Origin: Paenibacillus xylanilyticus
GTDB lineage: Bacteria > Bacillota > Bacilli > Paenibacillales > Paenibacillaceae
DNA length: 64,000 nt
Assembly: GCF_009664365.1 (NCBI RefSeq)
Contig: NZ_CP044310.1
Span: forward strand, 6,201,501 to 6,265,500
Direction: 5' to 3'
Position numbers and translations under genes: made by a program
Notes under the pieces: model-generated
What the model was told of the DNA's origin: nothing
The model's database searches: none
Seen by the model: only the letters and a program-made list of their open reading frames with translations
Shown here: piece after piece, positions 1 to 8,650 of the stretch
How the letters are laid out: each line of letters begins with the position of its first letter
Position numbering within the stretch: the first letter of the stretch is position 1

Positions 1-1020
1 GTCATTGCCATCCACAGCACCGTCCTTGGACCGGCACTGGGAGGCTGCCGCTGCTGGTCGTATGCTTCGGAGAAAGATGCTGTTCGTGATGCAATCAAGC
101 TGGCCAAAGGCATGACTTACAAAAATGCCGTTTCCAACCTGCCGTATGGCGGCGGAAAAGCCGTCGTCTGGGAGATGCCGGCGGCAGAGCAAGTATCGGG
201 CATGGAGCCGTCTGGTAGTAACAGCCTGAACCCAGCTGTCTCTCAACGTGCGCATATCTTCCGCTCGCTGGGACGCTTCCTCGAACGGCTGAATGGACGC
301 TATGTTACAGGCCTTGACCTGGGAACGACGGCAACGGACATGGACCAGATCCGATTGGAAACCACCCATGTGACGGATACGACCGGGTCCCTGGGGGCAC
401 AAAATGATTTCACCGCCGAGATGACTGCCTACGGGGTGTATACAGGCATTGTGACCTCGCTGCAGCATCAGGGGGTCACTACTCTTCAGGGCATTCCCAT
501 TGCTGTCCAGGGACTGGGCAAGGTCGGGCATGCCCTGTGCCGTCACCTGCATGCAGCCGGGGCACGGCTCATGGTGGCAGACGTTGTACCGGAACGTGTA
601 CAACGTACCCTTGTGCAGTTCAGCGGCGCTACCCCGGCCGATCCGGCCCATATTCACGCCGCTGACTGCAAGGTGTTCGCCCCCTGTGCACTGGGGGGCG
701 TGTTGACCCCGGCAACGGTGGAGGAGCTGCGCTGCTCCATCGTTGCCGGGGCGGCGAACAACCAGCTCAGCGAGCGGGTGCCGGTTGTTCGCCGCATGCA
801 GGCGCGGGGCATTCTGTACGCGCCTGACTATGTGCTTAACGCAGGCGGCATCATCAGCACCGCCTACGAGCTGGAGGGTGAGGGGCCGGACCAGATCCGC
901 CAGCGGGTGGCGGAAATCGCGGATACACTCACCCAGGTCTACCAACTAGCTGCGGCAGCGAGCATCTCCACAGCTGATGCAGCAGACCAGATGGCTGAGG
1001 CCCGACTTGCTCAGCCATGA
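1..1020 (+). CDS. Glu/Leu/Phe/Val dehydrogenase family protein (leucine dehydrogenase-like), 5' partial
   Basis: NAD-dependent oxidative deamination of a (probably branched-chain) amino acid to the 2-oxo acid. The frame is open from base 1, so the N-terminus lies outside the window; 339 residues remain. Visible family marks are LGPALGG near residue 9, the glycine-rich catalytic stretch YGGGKA with its lysine, a Rossmann motif GLGKVG near residue 171, and AGAANNQL further on. These fit leucine/valine dehydrogenases of bacilli better than hexameric glutamate dehydrogenases, but substrate cannot be read from sequence. TGA ends at 1020 and a hairpin follows. No neighbouring branched-chain catabolism genes are visible in the window. 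Confidence 0.88.
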   Translation, partial: VIAIHSTVLGPALGGCRCWSYASEKDAVRDAIKLAKGMTYKNAVSNLPYGGGKAVVWEMPAAEQVSGMEPSGSNSLNPAVSQRAHIFRSLGRFLERLNGRYVTGLDLGTTATDMDQIRLETTHVTDTTGSLGAQNDFTAEMTAYGVYTGIVTSLQHQGVTTLQGIPIAVQGLGKVGHALCRHLHAAGARLMVADVVPERVQRTLVQFSGATPADPAHIHAADCKVFAPCALGGVLTPATVEELRCSIVAGAANNQLSERVPVVRRMQARGILYAPDYVLNAGGIISTAYELEGEGPDQIRQRVAEIADTLTQVYQLAAAASISTADAADQMAEARLAQP

Positions 1021-1063
1021 ATTCCCCTTCCTCTTTCTTGACCGAATGATCTTCAAAGGGCAA

Positions 1064-1100
1064 AAGGCCAACCTGGTTCAGATGAACGGGTTGGCCTTCG
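1064..1100. terminator. Intrinsic terminator, probably bidirectional
   Basis: Perfect 10-bp stem AAGGCCAACC (1064-1073) / GGTTGGCCTT (1089-1098). It sits between the end of the dehydrogenase (+) and the end of the ABC permease (-). The minus-strand side has the better T-run (TTTTGCCC). Confidence 0.75.
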
Positions 1101-1163
1101 TTCTTATGGTTTACTATCGCGCATTTTGTTCCTTGCCTGTTCCTTGCCTGCTCCCCACTCCCT

Positions 1164-2819
1164 TCAAACCTGAACATGCACCCGCTTAACCCGGTATAAC
1201 ATGGTCCAGAGCAGCACATTGGCCACAATCAGAAGTCCACCGAAGATCCAAATGCCTCCTGGCAGAGTACGAAAGAAAACATGGATTCCCCATAGCAAGG
1301 CAATCACCGGAAAAGCCGCGAATACGAACCAGCCATCACTTTGCTGGGCAATACTAAAGGACAGGGAGAACGGCGGCTTGCGCAATAACAGTTTGCTTGT
1401 TAACGGGATCAGCGCCGTACCCACCAGCAGGATCACCGCCAGATCAGGCAGAATCCGCAGCCCGAATGTCCAGGCGAACACAATGGCATTCAGGAGAAAA
1501 ACAGGCAAGAACATATTGCACATAAATGCCTTCAGTGCACCCATATAGAGCACATTTTCATTCGCAATCGGTGCAGCCCGGAAGGTCCAGAAAGCCTTGT
1601 ATTGGCCTGAATATTTCAGCATGATAATCACCGAAACCACAAGAATCAGCATGATGTACAGCGTATAAAAGAACGAGCCCTCTCTAAGCTCCGCCCACGT
1701 CGAGGACTGCAGCTGGGTGAACCAGAATACATAAGGCAGGACAAAGGATAATCCAATGGATGGATATACTTTCAGCTTGAATTCCCGCTCATTCCGCATC
1801 ATGCTTGCTGACAGCCGGAAGCACGCCTGCTCCTCTCCGGAACGGCAGAACGCTCTGGCAACCGTTCGATCCCATAACCCTTTTCTTCGCCCCGAGGTGG
1901 ATCCGGAATGGGCCATTTTCTCCAAATACAGTTCAAAGGAAGGCATCAGCTTCACATAGATAACCAAACTGATCATTGGAACAACAACAGCCAGTGCGCT
2001 GAAGGTATACAGCCATACATCCCCACCACCACCGAACAGCCATTCATATACAGCTGCATACCACACGGGAGGAAGTAAGAGCTGCCACCAGGCTGGTGTG
2101 AAGACCATGTCAAAATCGATGATACTGAATGACCTTGCCACCAGCTGATATCCAACAGCGATGCCAACGGATAACAAAATCTGTACCATATTGATCATGT
2201 CTTTCAGCTTCTCTCCATCCAGAAACTTCATCATGAACAGGTAAACTAGAGAGGTGGTGACCAGAATGAACATATTGATCAGAATGAGCTCCGCGATGAA
2301 TAACAGGAAGAATCCGATGCCATGTGTGATTAAGCCTGCAACCAGTGGTACGGCTGTCAGGGAACCTGTCAGCAGCAGCAAATACACTCCGGCATGAATA
2401 GCCCGGGCCATGCTAACCGTACGGGCATTCACCGGCTTGGTCATAATGATATTCCGATCCCGGATATCCAGCAGCACAGAGGAAAAGTCCGAGATCATCG
2501 ATGTCATAATGATAAACATCAGCACAGCGGTGACCAGACCCATCTGGAGCATATAATGACCCGTGTCCCAGACGACAAATGGCACCAGAAGCAAACCCAT
2601 CAATCCGTATAACCAGAGGGACCGAAGGTACAGGTTGCCTTCCTTCTGCTCCTTATTACCGCTCCTCGAAGACAATACAGTCGGTACCCTCCGCTGATCA
2701 ATCTGAAATTTCACTTTCAATATAAGCCGAAGTACATCATAATCGGCGCCCGTCTTCGTAATGATATGGCGAAAATGATCCAGGATCTTCAGCGTACGGA
2801 ATTCGGAGGCTTCCGCCAT
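1164..2819 (-). CDS. ABC exporter, large membrane subunit (YthQ-like)
   Basis: Integral membrane subunit, 551 residues, of a two-component ABC transporter whose ATPase is the gene immediately upstream. Hydrophobic segments occur in clusters on both sides of a hydrophilic centre (about residues 300-350). The N-terminal third contains a conserved-looking DIRDRN..TKPV stretch after the second hydrophobic segment, as in permeases of the YthQ type. Start chosen at ATG 2819 because AGGAGG lies 9 nt upstream; the codon follows the ATPase stop by one base, so translation is probably coupled. Substrate unknown; ABC-2 type drug or peptide exporters are the nearest class. Stop at 1164. Confidence 0.8.
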   Translation of the reverse strand: MAEASEFRTLKILDHFRHIITKTGADYDVLRLILKVKFQIDQRRVPTVLSSRSGNKEQKEGNLYLRSLWLYGLMGLLLVPFVVWDTGHYMLQMGLVTAVLMFIIMTSMISDFSSVLLDIRDRNIIMTKPVNARTVSMARAIHAGVYLLLLTGSLTAVPLVAGLITHGIGFFLLFIAELILINMFILVTTSLVYLFMMKFLDGEKLKDMINMVQILLSVGIAVGYQLVARSFSIIDFDMVFTPAWWQLLLPPVWYAAVYEWLFGGGGDVWLYTFSALAVVVPMISLVIYVKLMPSFELYLEKMAHSGSTSGRRKGLWDRTVARAFCRSGEEQACFRLSASMMRNEREFKLKVYPSIGLSFVLPYVFWFTQLQSSTWAELREGSFFYTLYIMLILVVSVIIMLKYSGQYKAFWTFRAAPIANENVLYMGALKAFMCNMFLPVFLLNAIVFAWTFGLRILPDLAVILLVGTALIPLTSKLLLRKPPFSLSFSIAQQSDGWFVFAAFPVIALLWGIHVFFRTLPGGIWIFGGLLIVANVLLWTMLYRVKRVHVQV

Positions 2820-2820
2820 A

Positions 2821-3606
2821 TCAATACACCTCCTGTACAATTGATACAAAGCGTTCAGCTATCGCCTTATGCTCATTAAAGCCTGTCAGTTGGTTAAACA
2901 CCTCTTCAAGCGTGCCTTCCATGGACTGCTGCTGCAGCTGCCTGAATGTCCCATCTGCCATCACTCTTCCTTCCGCAATGAGAATGATCCTGCTGCTGAT
3001 CTTCTCGACCACATCCATGATGTGTGAGGAATAGAAGATGGTTGTCCCTTTGGCCGACAGCTGTGACAATATCTCCTTGACCACCATCACGCTGTTGGCA
3101 TCGAGTCCACTGAGCGGTTCATCCAAAAACAACAGATCCGGATCATGCAGCAATGCTGAGATGAGCAGCACCTTCTGGCGCATCCCTTTCGAGAACGAGG
3201 CAATGCGGGAATGATAGGATTTTTCGAGTCCAAAGCAATCCATCAGCTGCTTCGCCTTGTAATCGGCATCCTCATAAGACAAGCCATACAGCTCTCCAAT
3301 GAAGGTCAGGTATTCTGCTGGCGTCAGTTGTTCATACAGCTCTGCAACTTCGGGGACATAACCGATTCTCCGTTTATATTCCGTATCGCCATCTGCGATA
3401 TCCTTGCCAAAGATGCAGACCTTGCCCACATATCCTTCAACCAGTCCCAGCAGGATTTTGACCGTGGTGCTTTTGCCGGCTCCATTGGGACCGATGTACC
3501 CGATCATCTCTCCCCGCTTCACCTCAAGATCAATTCCGTTCAGGACATAACGTCCGTTATAACGCATCCGCAAGCCTTCAATGGAAAGTACTTGTTCTTC
3601 GTTCAC
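2821..3606 (-). CDS. ABC transporter ATP-binding protein (YthP-like)
   Basis: Nucleotide-binding subunit, 261 residues, that powers the membrane partner directly downstream. Walker A GPNGAGKST (about residue 39), ABC signature SFSKGMRQK (about residue 137), and Walker B LLFLDEP followed by the D-loop SGLD are all intact. H-loop SSHIMD is present. Start is GTG at 3606 with AGGAG 12 nt upstream. The order ATPase then permease with one-base spacing indicates one transcript. A sequence of this kind fits exporters of the ABC-2/Ecs group; the cargo is not deducible. Confidence 0.9.
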   Translation of the reverse strand: MNEEQVLSIEGLRMRYNGRYVLNGIDLEVKRGEMIGYIGPNGAGKSTTVKILLGLVEGYVGKVCIFGKDIADGDTEYKRRIGYVPEVAELYEQLTPAEYLTFIGELYGLSYEDADYKAKQLMDCFGLEKSYHSRIASFSKGMRQKVLLISALLHDPDLLFLDEPLSGLDANSVMVVKEILSQLSAKGTTIFYSSHIMDVVEKISSRIILIAEGRVMADGTFRQLQQQSMEGTLEEVFNQLTGFNEHKAIAERFVSIVQEVY

Positions 3607-3732
3607 TTCGTTATCCAGCTCCTGTCTCTATCTATTTCTATAATTCTACTAGTTTACCACAGTTTAGGATGTTGTGATCCGGATGAGCACCATGTCTAAA
3701 AACAGACCTTCAAAATGGTATGAGAAGAAAGC

Positions 3733-3760
3733 CAAAAAAGACGCTTCATATGAAGCGTCC
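3733..3760 (-). terminator. Intrinsic terminator after the PepSY operon
   Basis: Perfect palindrome GACGCTTCAT/ATGAAGCGTC (3740-3759). On the minus strand it is followed by TTTTTTGGC, so it ends transcription of the PepSY gene at 3857-4495. Confidence 0.8.
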
Positions 3761-3856
3761 TTTCCCGTGAGCATGCAGCTTTCAAGAGGTATTCTCTCTA
3801 GGTGTATGAGCATGCTAACCTGTATTTATTTTCATCGTTGTCTTAACGTTCCTTCA

Positions 3857-4495
3857 TTAATCCTCGTCGTCAAAGTCCTGGTCTAAGGACAGCACTTTAC
3901 CTGTATTGGCATCCACATCAACATCTGCTTCCCCATCCGCGGTTCTGATCTCGATCTCATAGACATAACGTCCGTCATCATGATTGAGCTCAATTTCGGT
4001 TACTTTTCCACCTGTCACCTGCTTCAGGGCAATCGCAGAGGCTTGTGCTTCGGTCAGTTTAACCTGTTTTGCAGCAGACTGGTTGGAAGAAGTACTTGTG
4101 GCAGAGCCATTGTAATTATAATCATCATCGTAGTCATAGTCTTCATCATCCACAACCGCCAGGATCTTGCCTGTGTAGGCATCCAGTCGTACCACAACGT
4201 CATTGCTTCCTTTGCGGTCGATTTCAACTTCGTAGAACGTTTGGCCGTTTCTGCGCTCCAGATCGATGTCGTCCACTTTACCCTCAGCCACTTTTAACGC
4301 TGCTGCTTTGGCTTGCGCTCCAGTCAGCAATTTGCCCGTACTGCTCTGATCCTGTGAGACCAACTGCGAAGTCGATGATGGCGTGGTTTGTACCGACTGT
4401 CCGTTTACACTGCTGCTCGCCGCTACCGCCGATCCTCCAAGAAGTACCGCTGCCGAAATGCTGCCAATCCATAGTTTGTGTTTGTTCATCATCAT
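3857..4495 (-). CDS. Secreted PepSY-repeat protein (YkoJ-like)
   Basis: Exported protein of 212 residues. An N-terminal signal segment (about residues 5-26, ending GGSAVAASS) precedes two PepSY-type repeats: one about residues 54-115 (AKAAALKVAEGKV...DAYTGKILAV) and one about residues 148-207 (EAQASAIALKQVTGG...DANTGKVLSL). They are joined by an acidic DDEDYDYDDD linker, and the C-terminus is also acidic. PepSY domains are thought to restrain extracytoplasmic proteases; that role is family knowledge, not visible here. Start has AGGAG 7 nt upstream. It is last in a minus-strand series after a response regulator, kinase and membrane PepSY protein, as in the ykoGHIJ arrangement of Bacillus subtilis. 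Confidence 0.82.
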   Translation of the reverse strand: MMMNKHKLWIGSISAAVLLGGSAVAASSSVNGQSVQTTPSSTSQLVSQDQSSTGKLLTGAQAKAAALKVAEGKVDDIDLERRNGQTFYEVEIDRKGSNDVVVRLDAYTGKILAVVDDEDYDYDDDYNYNGSATSTSSNQSAAKQVKLTEAQASAIALKQVTGGKVTEIELNHDDGRYVYEIEIRTADGEADVDVDANTGKVLSLDQDFDDED

Positions 4496-4645
4496 GTTTC
4501 ATCTCCTCGTTGTTATTCTCGTTCTCGTCTACAGTTATAGAATAACCTGTGCGTATGAGAGATCAGCGAGAGTCAGATTAGAATTTGATGAGAAAATGAG
4601 ACTAACATTCACAGTATTATTGCATCTCTATAGTTGAGTTTTAAC

Positions 4646-5452
4646 TTAATCTTCTTCTTCATCCCAAGTCACGGACCGGATCGCTCCGGATATCGCGTTC
4701 ACCTGCACGATAGCTTCCCTGCCGTCCTCCAGATCAATCTCGACCAGGTAATAGGGATTCCCACTATTCGTTCCACGGAGCTCCGTGTCATCCACTTCCC
4801 CTGGAACTCTGGCAAGTGCCTTTTGCTCAGCTTCCTTCTCACTAAGAAACTGCGGAGCATCATTCTCGTTTCCCGGTTCCGAAGCTGGAGCATCCAGCGT
4901 CTGGGAAGATTGCTTCTCCCCGTTATATGGATCAACTGTCCACTGCTCACGGCGATTATCCTTCATTTTCAATACCGCCAGATAAACCGGACTTCCCTGC
5001 TGTTCCACCAGTTCCAGTGACACCAGCTGCTCATCGGTTTGCTTTCGTAACTCCGTCTTGATCTGCTCCCGGCTGAGCAGTGTTTTTTCTTCAGCCTGAG
5101 GATTGGATTCCAGCCGCTTGATGGCATTGACTGTAGCAGTTACTGCATCCAGCTGTACATCATATAGCCCTGTTTCGGATCGAAGCTGCATGATATACGT
5201 ACCGTCCTTCAACGTGGAATTCACAATTTCTCCAGGGTATTGTTCCAATACGGCCTGAGCCGCTGCATCCGCACTCAGCATCACACGGCTGGATTGCCAT
5301 GGCTGCCACCAGCCCACGATTGCGACAAGCAGCACAGCCACAATCCCTGCTCCCCACCATATCGGTCGCTTTGACCTCCCGGTCGTCTTCTGCTGTTCCC
5401 GTTTCATTTCCGGTGGTACCTGTGACTTTTCCAATCTGCCTCCCCCTTTCAT
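4646..5452 (-). CDS. Membrane-anchored PepSY-domain protein (YkoI-like)
   Basis: A short basic N-terminus is followed by one membrane segment (about residues 33-49, WWGAGIVAVLLVAIVGWW), placing the rest outside the cell. The outer part has PepSY-like repeats; the last one includes ALARVPGEVDDTELRG and ends NAISGAIRSVTW. Start is uncertain. ATG 5452 has GGGAG 11 nt upstream. TTG 5434, six codons later, has a stronger site (GGGGGAGG, 4 nt away). A frame extension to a TTG at 5494 lacks any ribosome site. It follows the sensor kinase by about 58 nt and is probably cotranscribed or controlled by it. Confidence 0.78.
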   Translation of the reverse strand: MKGGGRLEKSQVPPEMKREQQKTTGRSKRPIWWGAGIVAVLLVAIVGWWQPWQSSRVMLSADAAAQAVLEQYPGEIVNSTLKDGTYIMQLRSETGLYDVQLDAVTATVNAIKRLESNPQAEEKTLLSREQIKTELRKQTDEQLVSLELVEQQGSPVYLAVLKMKDNRREQWTVDPYNGEKQSSQTLDAPASEPGNENDAPQFLSEKEAEQKALARVPGEVDDTELRGTNSGNPYYLVEIDLEDGREAIVQVNAISGAIRSVTWDEEED

Positions 5453-5510
5453 ACGTGCATCTGCTCCCGTGACATTCTTGGCATCAGTATACAAGAGAAG
5501 AATGAGAATT

Positions 5511-6899
5511 TCATGAGAACAGGTTCGTCTGAACGGATACTGGCAAAATAATTGAAGCCTCGGTGCCTACACCTTCGGCGCTCTTCAGTTCAACACGTGC
5601 CCCTATAGCCCCTGCGATGTCCTTCGCGAGTGACAATCCCAAGCCCGATCCACTTGCTCCGCCGCTGCGGGTTCTTGCCGGGTCCACACGGTAGAAGCGA
5701 TCAAATACTTTGGTTAGCTCTTCCTCCCGCATTCCAATCCCCGAATCAACGATGCATATCCGGCATTCCTGTCCGTTGGATTCCAGTCTGACTTCAATGG
5801 CATCTTCGCTATACTTGCGGGCATTGTCCAGCAGAATAAACAGCATCTGCTTCAGCTTACTCTCATCACTGATCACCCAGATACTGCCCGGATCATCACA
5901 ATCAACTTCCCGGTGATAGGCTTCCCGGAAGGCTCGGGTGGATTCCTGAGCCAAACGTGTGATATCAAGCCTTTCCAGCTGTATGTTCCATTGCTCTGGC
6001 TGCTTGGCCAGCAGGAGCAGCTGTTCGGTCATCTCCCGCATGCGGACGGATTCGGACAGTATGGCTTCAACCGCCTCATCGAACACCTCAGGTCGTTCCT
6101 TGCCCCGTCGCTGCAGCAGACTCGCATAACTCTCAATAATGGTCAGCGGTGTTTTAAGCTCATGCGAGGCATCCGAAACGAAACGCTCCTGCCGCTCGAA
6201 GTTGGATTCCAGCAAATCCATCATGCGGTTGAATGTCTGGCCCATGGTACTCAGTTCATCCTTCGATTGGGCAGCCAGCGGAAGCCGCTTAAACTGTCCG
6301 CTTGACTGGATATCACTCATGGTACGGGTCATCTGCTGAATCGGCCTTGTCATCCGGTTCGCCAGAATTCGGCTGGAGATAATCGCAGGGATCAATGCAA
6401 TAATCGTTACCACGACCAGAACCGTACGCAGCACGGACAGGCCATTCTCGGTATCTGCAACACTTTCGATGACTTGTACATTCACCACTTCACCATCAGG
6501 CCAGATTACCGGCACAGACACCCAGACATACTCCATCTCTCCAACCCGGGTATACTCCGATTTCTTTTGACTCTCGTACTTATACGGCAGCTTGCTTAGC
6601 ATCTCGTTCAGTTGGGGCTCTGTCGCTGTCGTTACTGGATCGGAACTGGTACCATCCTCATTGACAATGCGGAGCATTCCTTCCACCGGCGCATAGGCAC
6701 GCAGCAGATCGTCCGGTGGAATGGATTCAGCAGAATCACGCACTCCTGTTACGATCGACCCGGCCTCAGCTTCGACACGCTTGATCTCATTAGACATGGT
6801 AATCCGTTCAAATACGATATACACGGACAGGTTTACAGCGATGAGCAGTACCGCAAACAATACGGAGGAGTATCCATAGATTTTACTCCGCAGACTCAT
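5511..6899 (-). CDS. Two-component sensor histidine kinase (YkoH-like)
   Basis: Membrane sensor kinase of 462 residues. Membrane segment 1 is about residues 11-30, the extracytoplasmic sensor about 31-158, and membrane segment 2 about 159-178. A HAMP linker follows (ANRMTRPIQQM), then the phosphoacceptor box DASHELKTPL with His246, then an ATPase domain with the N box LDNARKYS and G boxes DSGIGM and GSGLGLSLAKDI. Its ATG overlaps the response regulator stop by four bases (ATGA), so the pair is translationally coupled. The downstream PepSY genes suggest that it senses envelope or secretion stress, by analogy with ykoGHIJ; the signal itself is unknown. Confidence 0.92.
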   Translation of the reverse strand: MSLRSKIYGYSSVLFAVLLIAVNLSVYIVFERITMSNEIKRVEAEAGSIVTGVRDSAESIPPDDLLRAYAPVEGMLRIVNEDGTSSDPVTTATEPQLNEMLSKLPYKYESQKKSEYTRVGEMEYVWVSVPVIWPDGEVVNVQVIESVADTENGLSVLRTVLVVVTIIALIPAIISSRILANRMTRPIQQMTRTMSDIQSSGQFKRLPLAAQSKDELSTMGQTFNRMMDLLESNFERQERFVSDASHELKTPLTIIESYASLLQRRGKERPEVFDEAVEAILSESVRMREMTEQLLLLAKQPEQWNIQLERLDITRLAQESTRAFREAYHREVDCDDPGSIWVISDESKLKQMLFILLDNARKYSEDAIEVRLESNGQECRICIVDSGIGMREEELTKVFDRFYRVDPARTRSGGASGSGLGLSLAKDIAGAIGARVELKSAEGVGTEASIILPVSVQTNLFS

Positions 6900-7639
6900 G
6901 ATTGCTCCTTCAGAACGTATCCAACACCACGAACAGTATGTATTAACGGCGGAGTGAATCCGTTATCTACCTTTTTGCGCACATAACGGATATACACATC
7001 CACCACATTGGTATCTCCATAATAATCGTAACCCCAAACGGCCTGTACAATCTGATCACGACTCAATACCTGACGCTGATTCTGCAGCAGATACACGAGA
7101 AGATCGAACTCACGTGGAGTAAGATCGATCGGTATTCCATCCCGGGATACCTCCCTTGTACCCTCATTCAACTTCAAACCAGCGGCAGTAAGCCAGCCTG
7201 TATCTTCTTCACTCATATGGCTTGTTGTGTCTTGATTGGCATGTCGTATTACCCCGGATGAAGAAGCGGCTGCGGCACTCAGCCGGAGCGCTGCCCGTAC
7301 TCTGGCTAGCAGTTCTTCGATTCGGAAAGGTTTAGTAATGTAATCGTTGGCGCCGAGATCAAGTCCCGACACCTTGTCCTCAACTGAATCCTTCGCTGTT
7401 AGCATCAGGATGGGCACCAAGGCATCTCTGGCACGAATTCGCCGCAACACCTCAATTCCGCTCAGGCCTGGCAGCATAATATCCAACAGAATCAGATCCC
7501 ACTGGCCACCATGATACATTTCCAATCCTTCCGTACCGCTCCCTGCCTTACCCACCTGATACCCCTCATACTGTAATTCAAGTTCAAGCAGGCGTGCGAT
7601 TTTGGGTTCATCTTCAATCACCAGCACGGCTTCATTCAT
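6896..7639 (-). CDS. OmpR-family response regulator (YkoG-like)
   Basis: Receiver domain (acidic pocket ED10/E11, phosphoacceptor Asp53 in LLDIMLPG, Lys in ITKPF) followed by a winged-helix DNA-binding domain (TPREFDLLVYLL... VVDVYIRYVRKKV). Between them is an unusually long linker of about 35 residues rich in Ala, Ser and His; most OmpR relatives have 10-15. Start ATG 7639 has AGGGGG 8 nt upstream. Partner kinase overlaps by four bases. Likely controls the two PepSY genes downstream. Confidence 0.93.
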   Translation of the reverse strand: MNEAVLVIEDEPKIARLLELELQYEGYQVGKAGSGTEGLEMYHGGQWDLILLDIMLPGLSGIEVLRRIRARDALVPILMLTAKDSVEDKVSGLDLGANDYITKPFRIEELLARVRAALRLSAAAASSSGVIRHANQDTTSHMSEEDTGWLTAAGLKLNEGTREVSRDGIPIDLTPREFDLLVYLLQNQRQVLSRDQIVQAVWGYDYYGDTNVVDVYIRYVRKKVDNGFTPPLIHTVRGVGYVLKEQS

Positions 7640-7686
7640 ACCGAGTTCCCCCTCGTTCCATTCTCACGATATCTTACAATAGAACT

Positions 7687-8331
7687 CTACAGTTTGCCCA
7701 ATGCATCCTCCACGAGGTCGTCCCCGGCAATCAGGTCAAACGCCATTCGATATGTCTTCTCTTCCTGCAGGGATGCTGCGATAACACGAGCTACATCCTC
7801 ACGCGGTATACTTCCTGGTTTCAAGTCTGTTCCTACGGCGATTTTGCCTGTTCCTGGTTCATTTTTCAAGCCACCAGGACGAATAATCGTATAATTCAGC
7901 TCGCTCGCAAACAGCGCGCGATCGGCATAATGCTTCGCCACATAATATGGTTTAATGGCATCCGACCATTTCTCCCGCTGATCTGCACCAAAAGCACTGA
8001 CCAGAATGTATCTGGAAATGCCCTGCTGCAGCGCGGCTTCCATTGTTTTTACAGCCCCGTCGAGATCAATAAGGAGTGTCTTGTCTGCACCTGTAGAACC
8101 ACCGGACCCTGCCGTGAAGACGACGGCATCATGATCCTTCATCACTTCAGCCAGATCATTCACACTGCCCTCCAGATCACCCATGACTACATTTGCACCC
8201 AGCTGTTTCAACGCATCTGCCTGTTCCGGTTTGCGAATCATTGCCGTTACCTGATGCTTGCCTTCCTGGGCGAGCTGTTCCACAAGCATCTTGCCGATCT
8301 GTCCGTTTGCTCCAATAACCAATACATTCAT
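7687..8331 (-). CDS. yhfK: NAD(P)-binding sugar-epimerase-like protein YhfK
   Basis: Atypical short-chain reductase of 214 residues. Nucleotide site GANGQIG at residues 8-14; further marks are FTAGSGGSTGADKT, the catalytic-type YVAKHYAD and IIRPGGLKNEPGTG. Length and these motifs match Bacillus YhfK nearly end to end. The cellular substrate of the family is not established; members resemble NmrA-like or complex-I-assembly-like redox sensors. It lies 47 nt upstream of the response regulator on the same strand and could be cotranscribed, although a hairpin at 8411-8432 marks its own upstream region. Confidence 0.85.
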   Translation of the reverse strand: MNVLVIGANGQIGKMLVEQLAQEGKHQVTAMIRKPEQADALKQLGANVVMGDLEGSVNDLAEVMKDHDAVVFTAGSGGSTGADKTLLIDLDGAVKTMEAALQQGISRYILVSAFGADQREKWSDAIKPYYVAKHYADRALFASELNYTIIRPGGLKNEPGTGKIAVGTDLKPGSIPREDVARVIAASLQEEKTYRMAFDLIAGDDLVEDALGKL

Positions 8332-8650
8332 ATGTCATGCTCCTCTCGGTTAAACGGGTAACCCCGTGTAGCTTTATCCTTCTCTGGACTTGTCTTTAAT
8401 TTAAACGAAAGCCGGCGCTTCTAAGCGCCGGCCGCTGTGATCCCATCCGTTTAGCGCATGTCAGCGCATAAAAAATGCTTCATATACATCTTAATATACC
8501 ATACACCCTGTACTGTCTATACCTGGCCCAGCTCATCCAGTTCTGCAGCCTTTTTACCTCACTTGCTCCTTAGTCCTTAGCGTTTAACCTTGGCTGAAGC
8601 AGCGCAAAAAGGGTGCCCCAAGGGGCACCCTTTTATGGATGGCTACTAAA
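8332..8650. other. Gene-free interval with two hairpins
   Basis: About 320 nt between yhfK and ndh. It contains a GC-rich perfect hairpin GCCGGCGCTT/AAGCGCCGGC (8411-8432), which on the minus strand is followed by TTTCGTTTAA and may be a second terminator or an attenuator before yhfK. The ndh terminator at 8606-8636 is the other hairpin. No credible reading frame is seen. Confidence 0.5.
8606..8636 (-). terminator. Intrinsic terminator of the yjlC-ndh operon
   Basis: Stem AAAGGGTGCCCC / GGGGCACCCTTT with a two-base loop, followed on the minus strand by TTTTTGCGC. It lies 15 nt beyond the ndh stop. Confidence 0.85.

Noticed and set aside
4588-5519. ATGAGA(A) repeats at 4588-4601 and 5502-5519 as possible response-regulator sites before the PepSY genes
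   Set aside because: The spacing differs (8 versus 11 nt) and the second pair overlaps the end of the kinase coding region; too weak to claim.
8411-8432. GC-rich hairpin considered as terminator of the ndh operon
   Set aside because: The better terminator at 8606-8636 lies right behind ndh; this one is far downstream and its role is unclear, so it is only noted.
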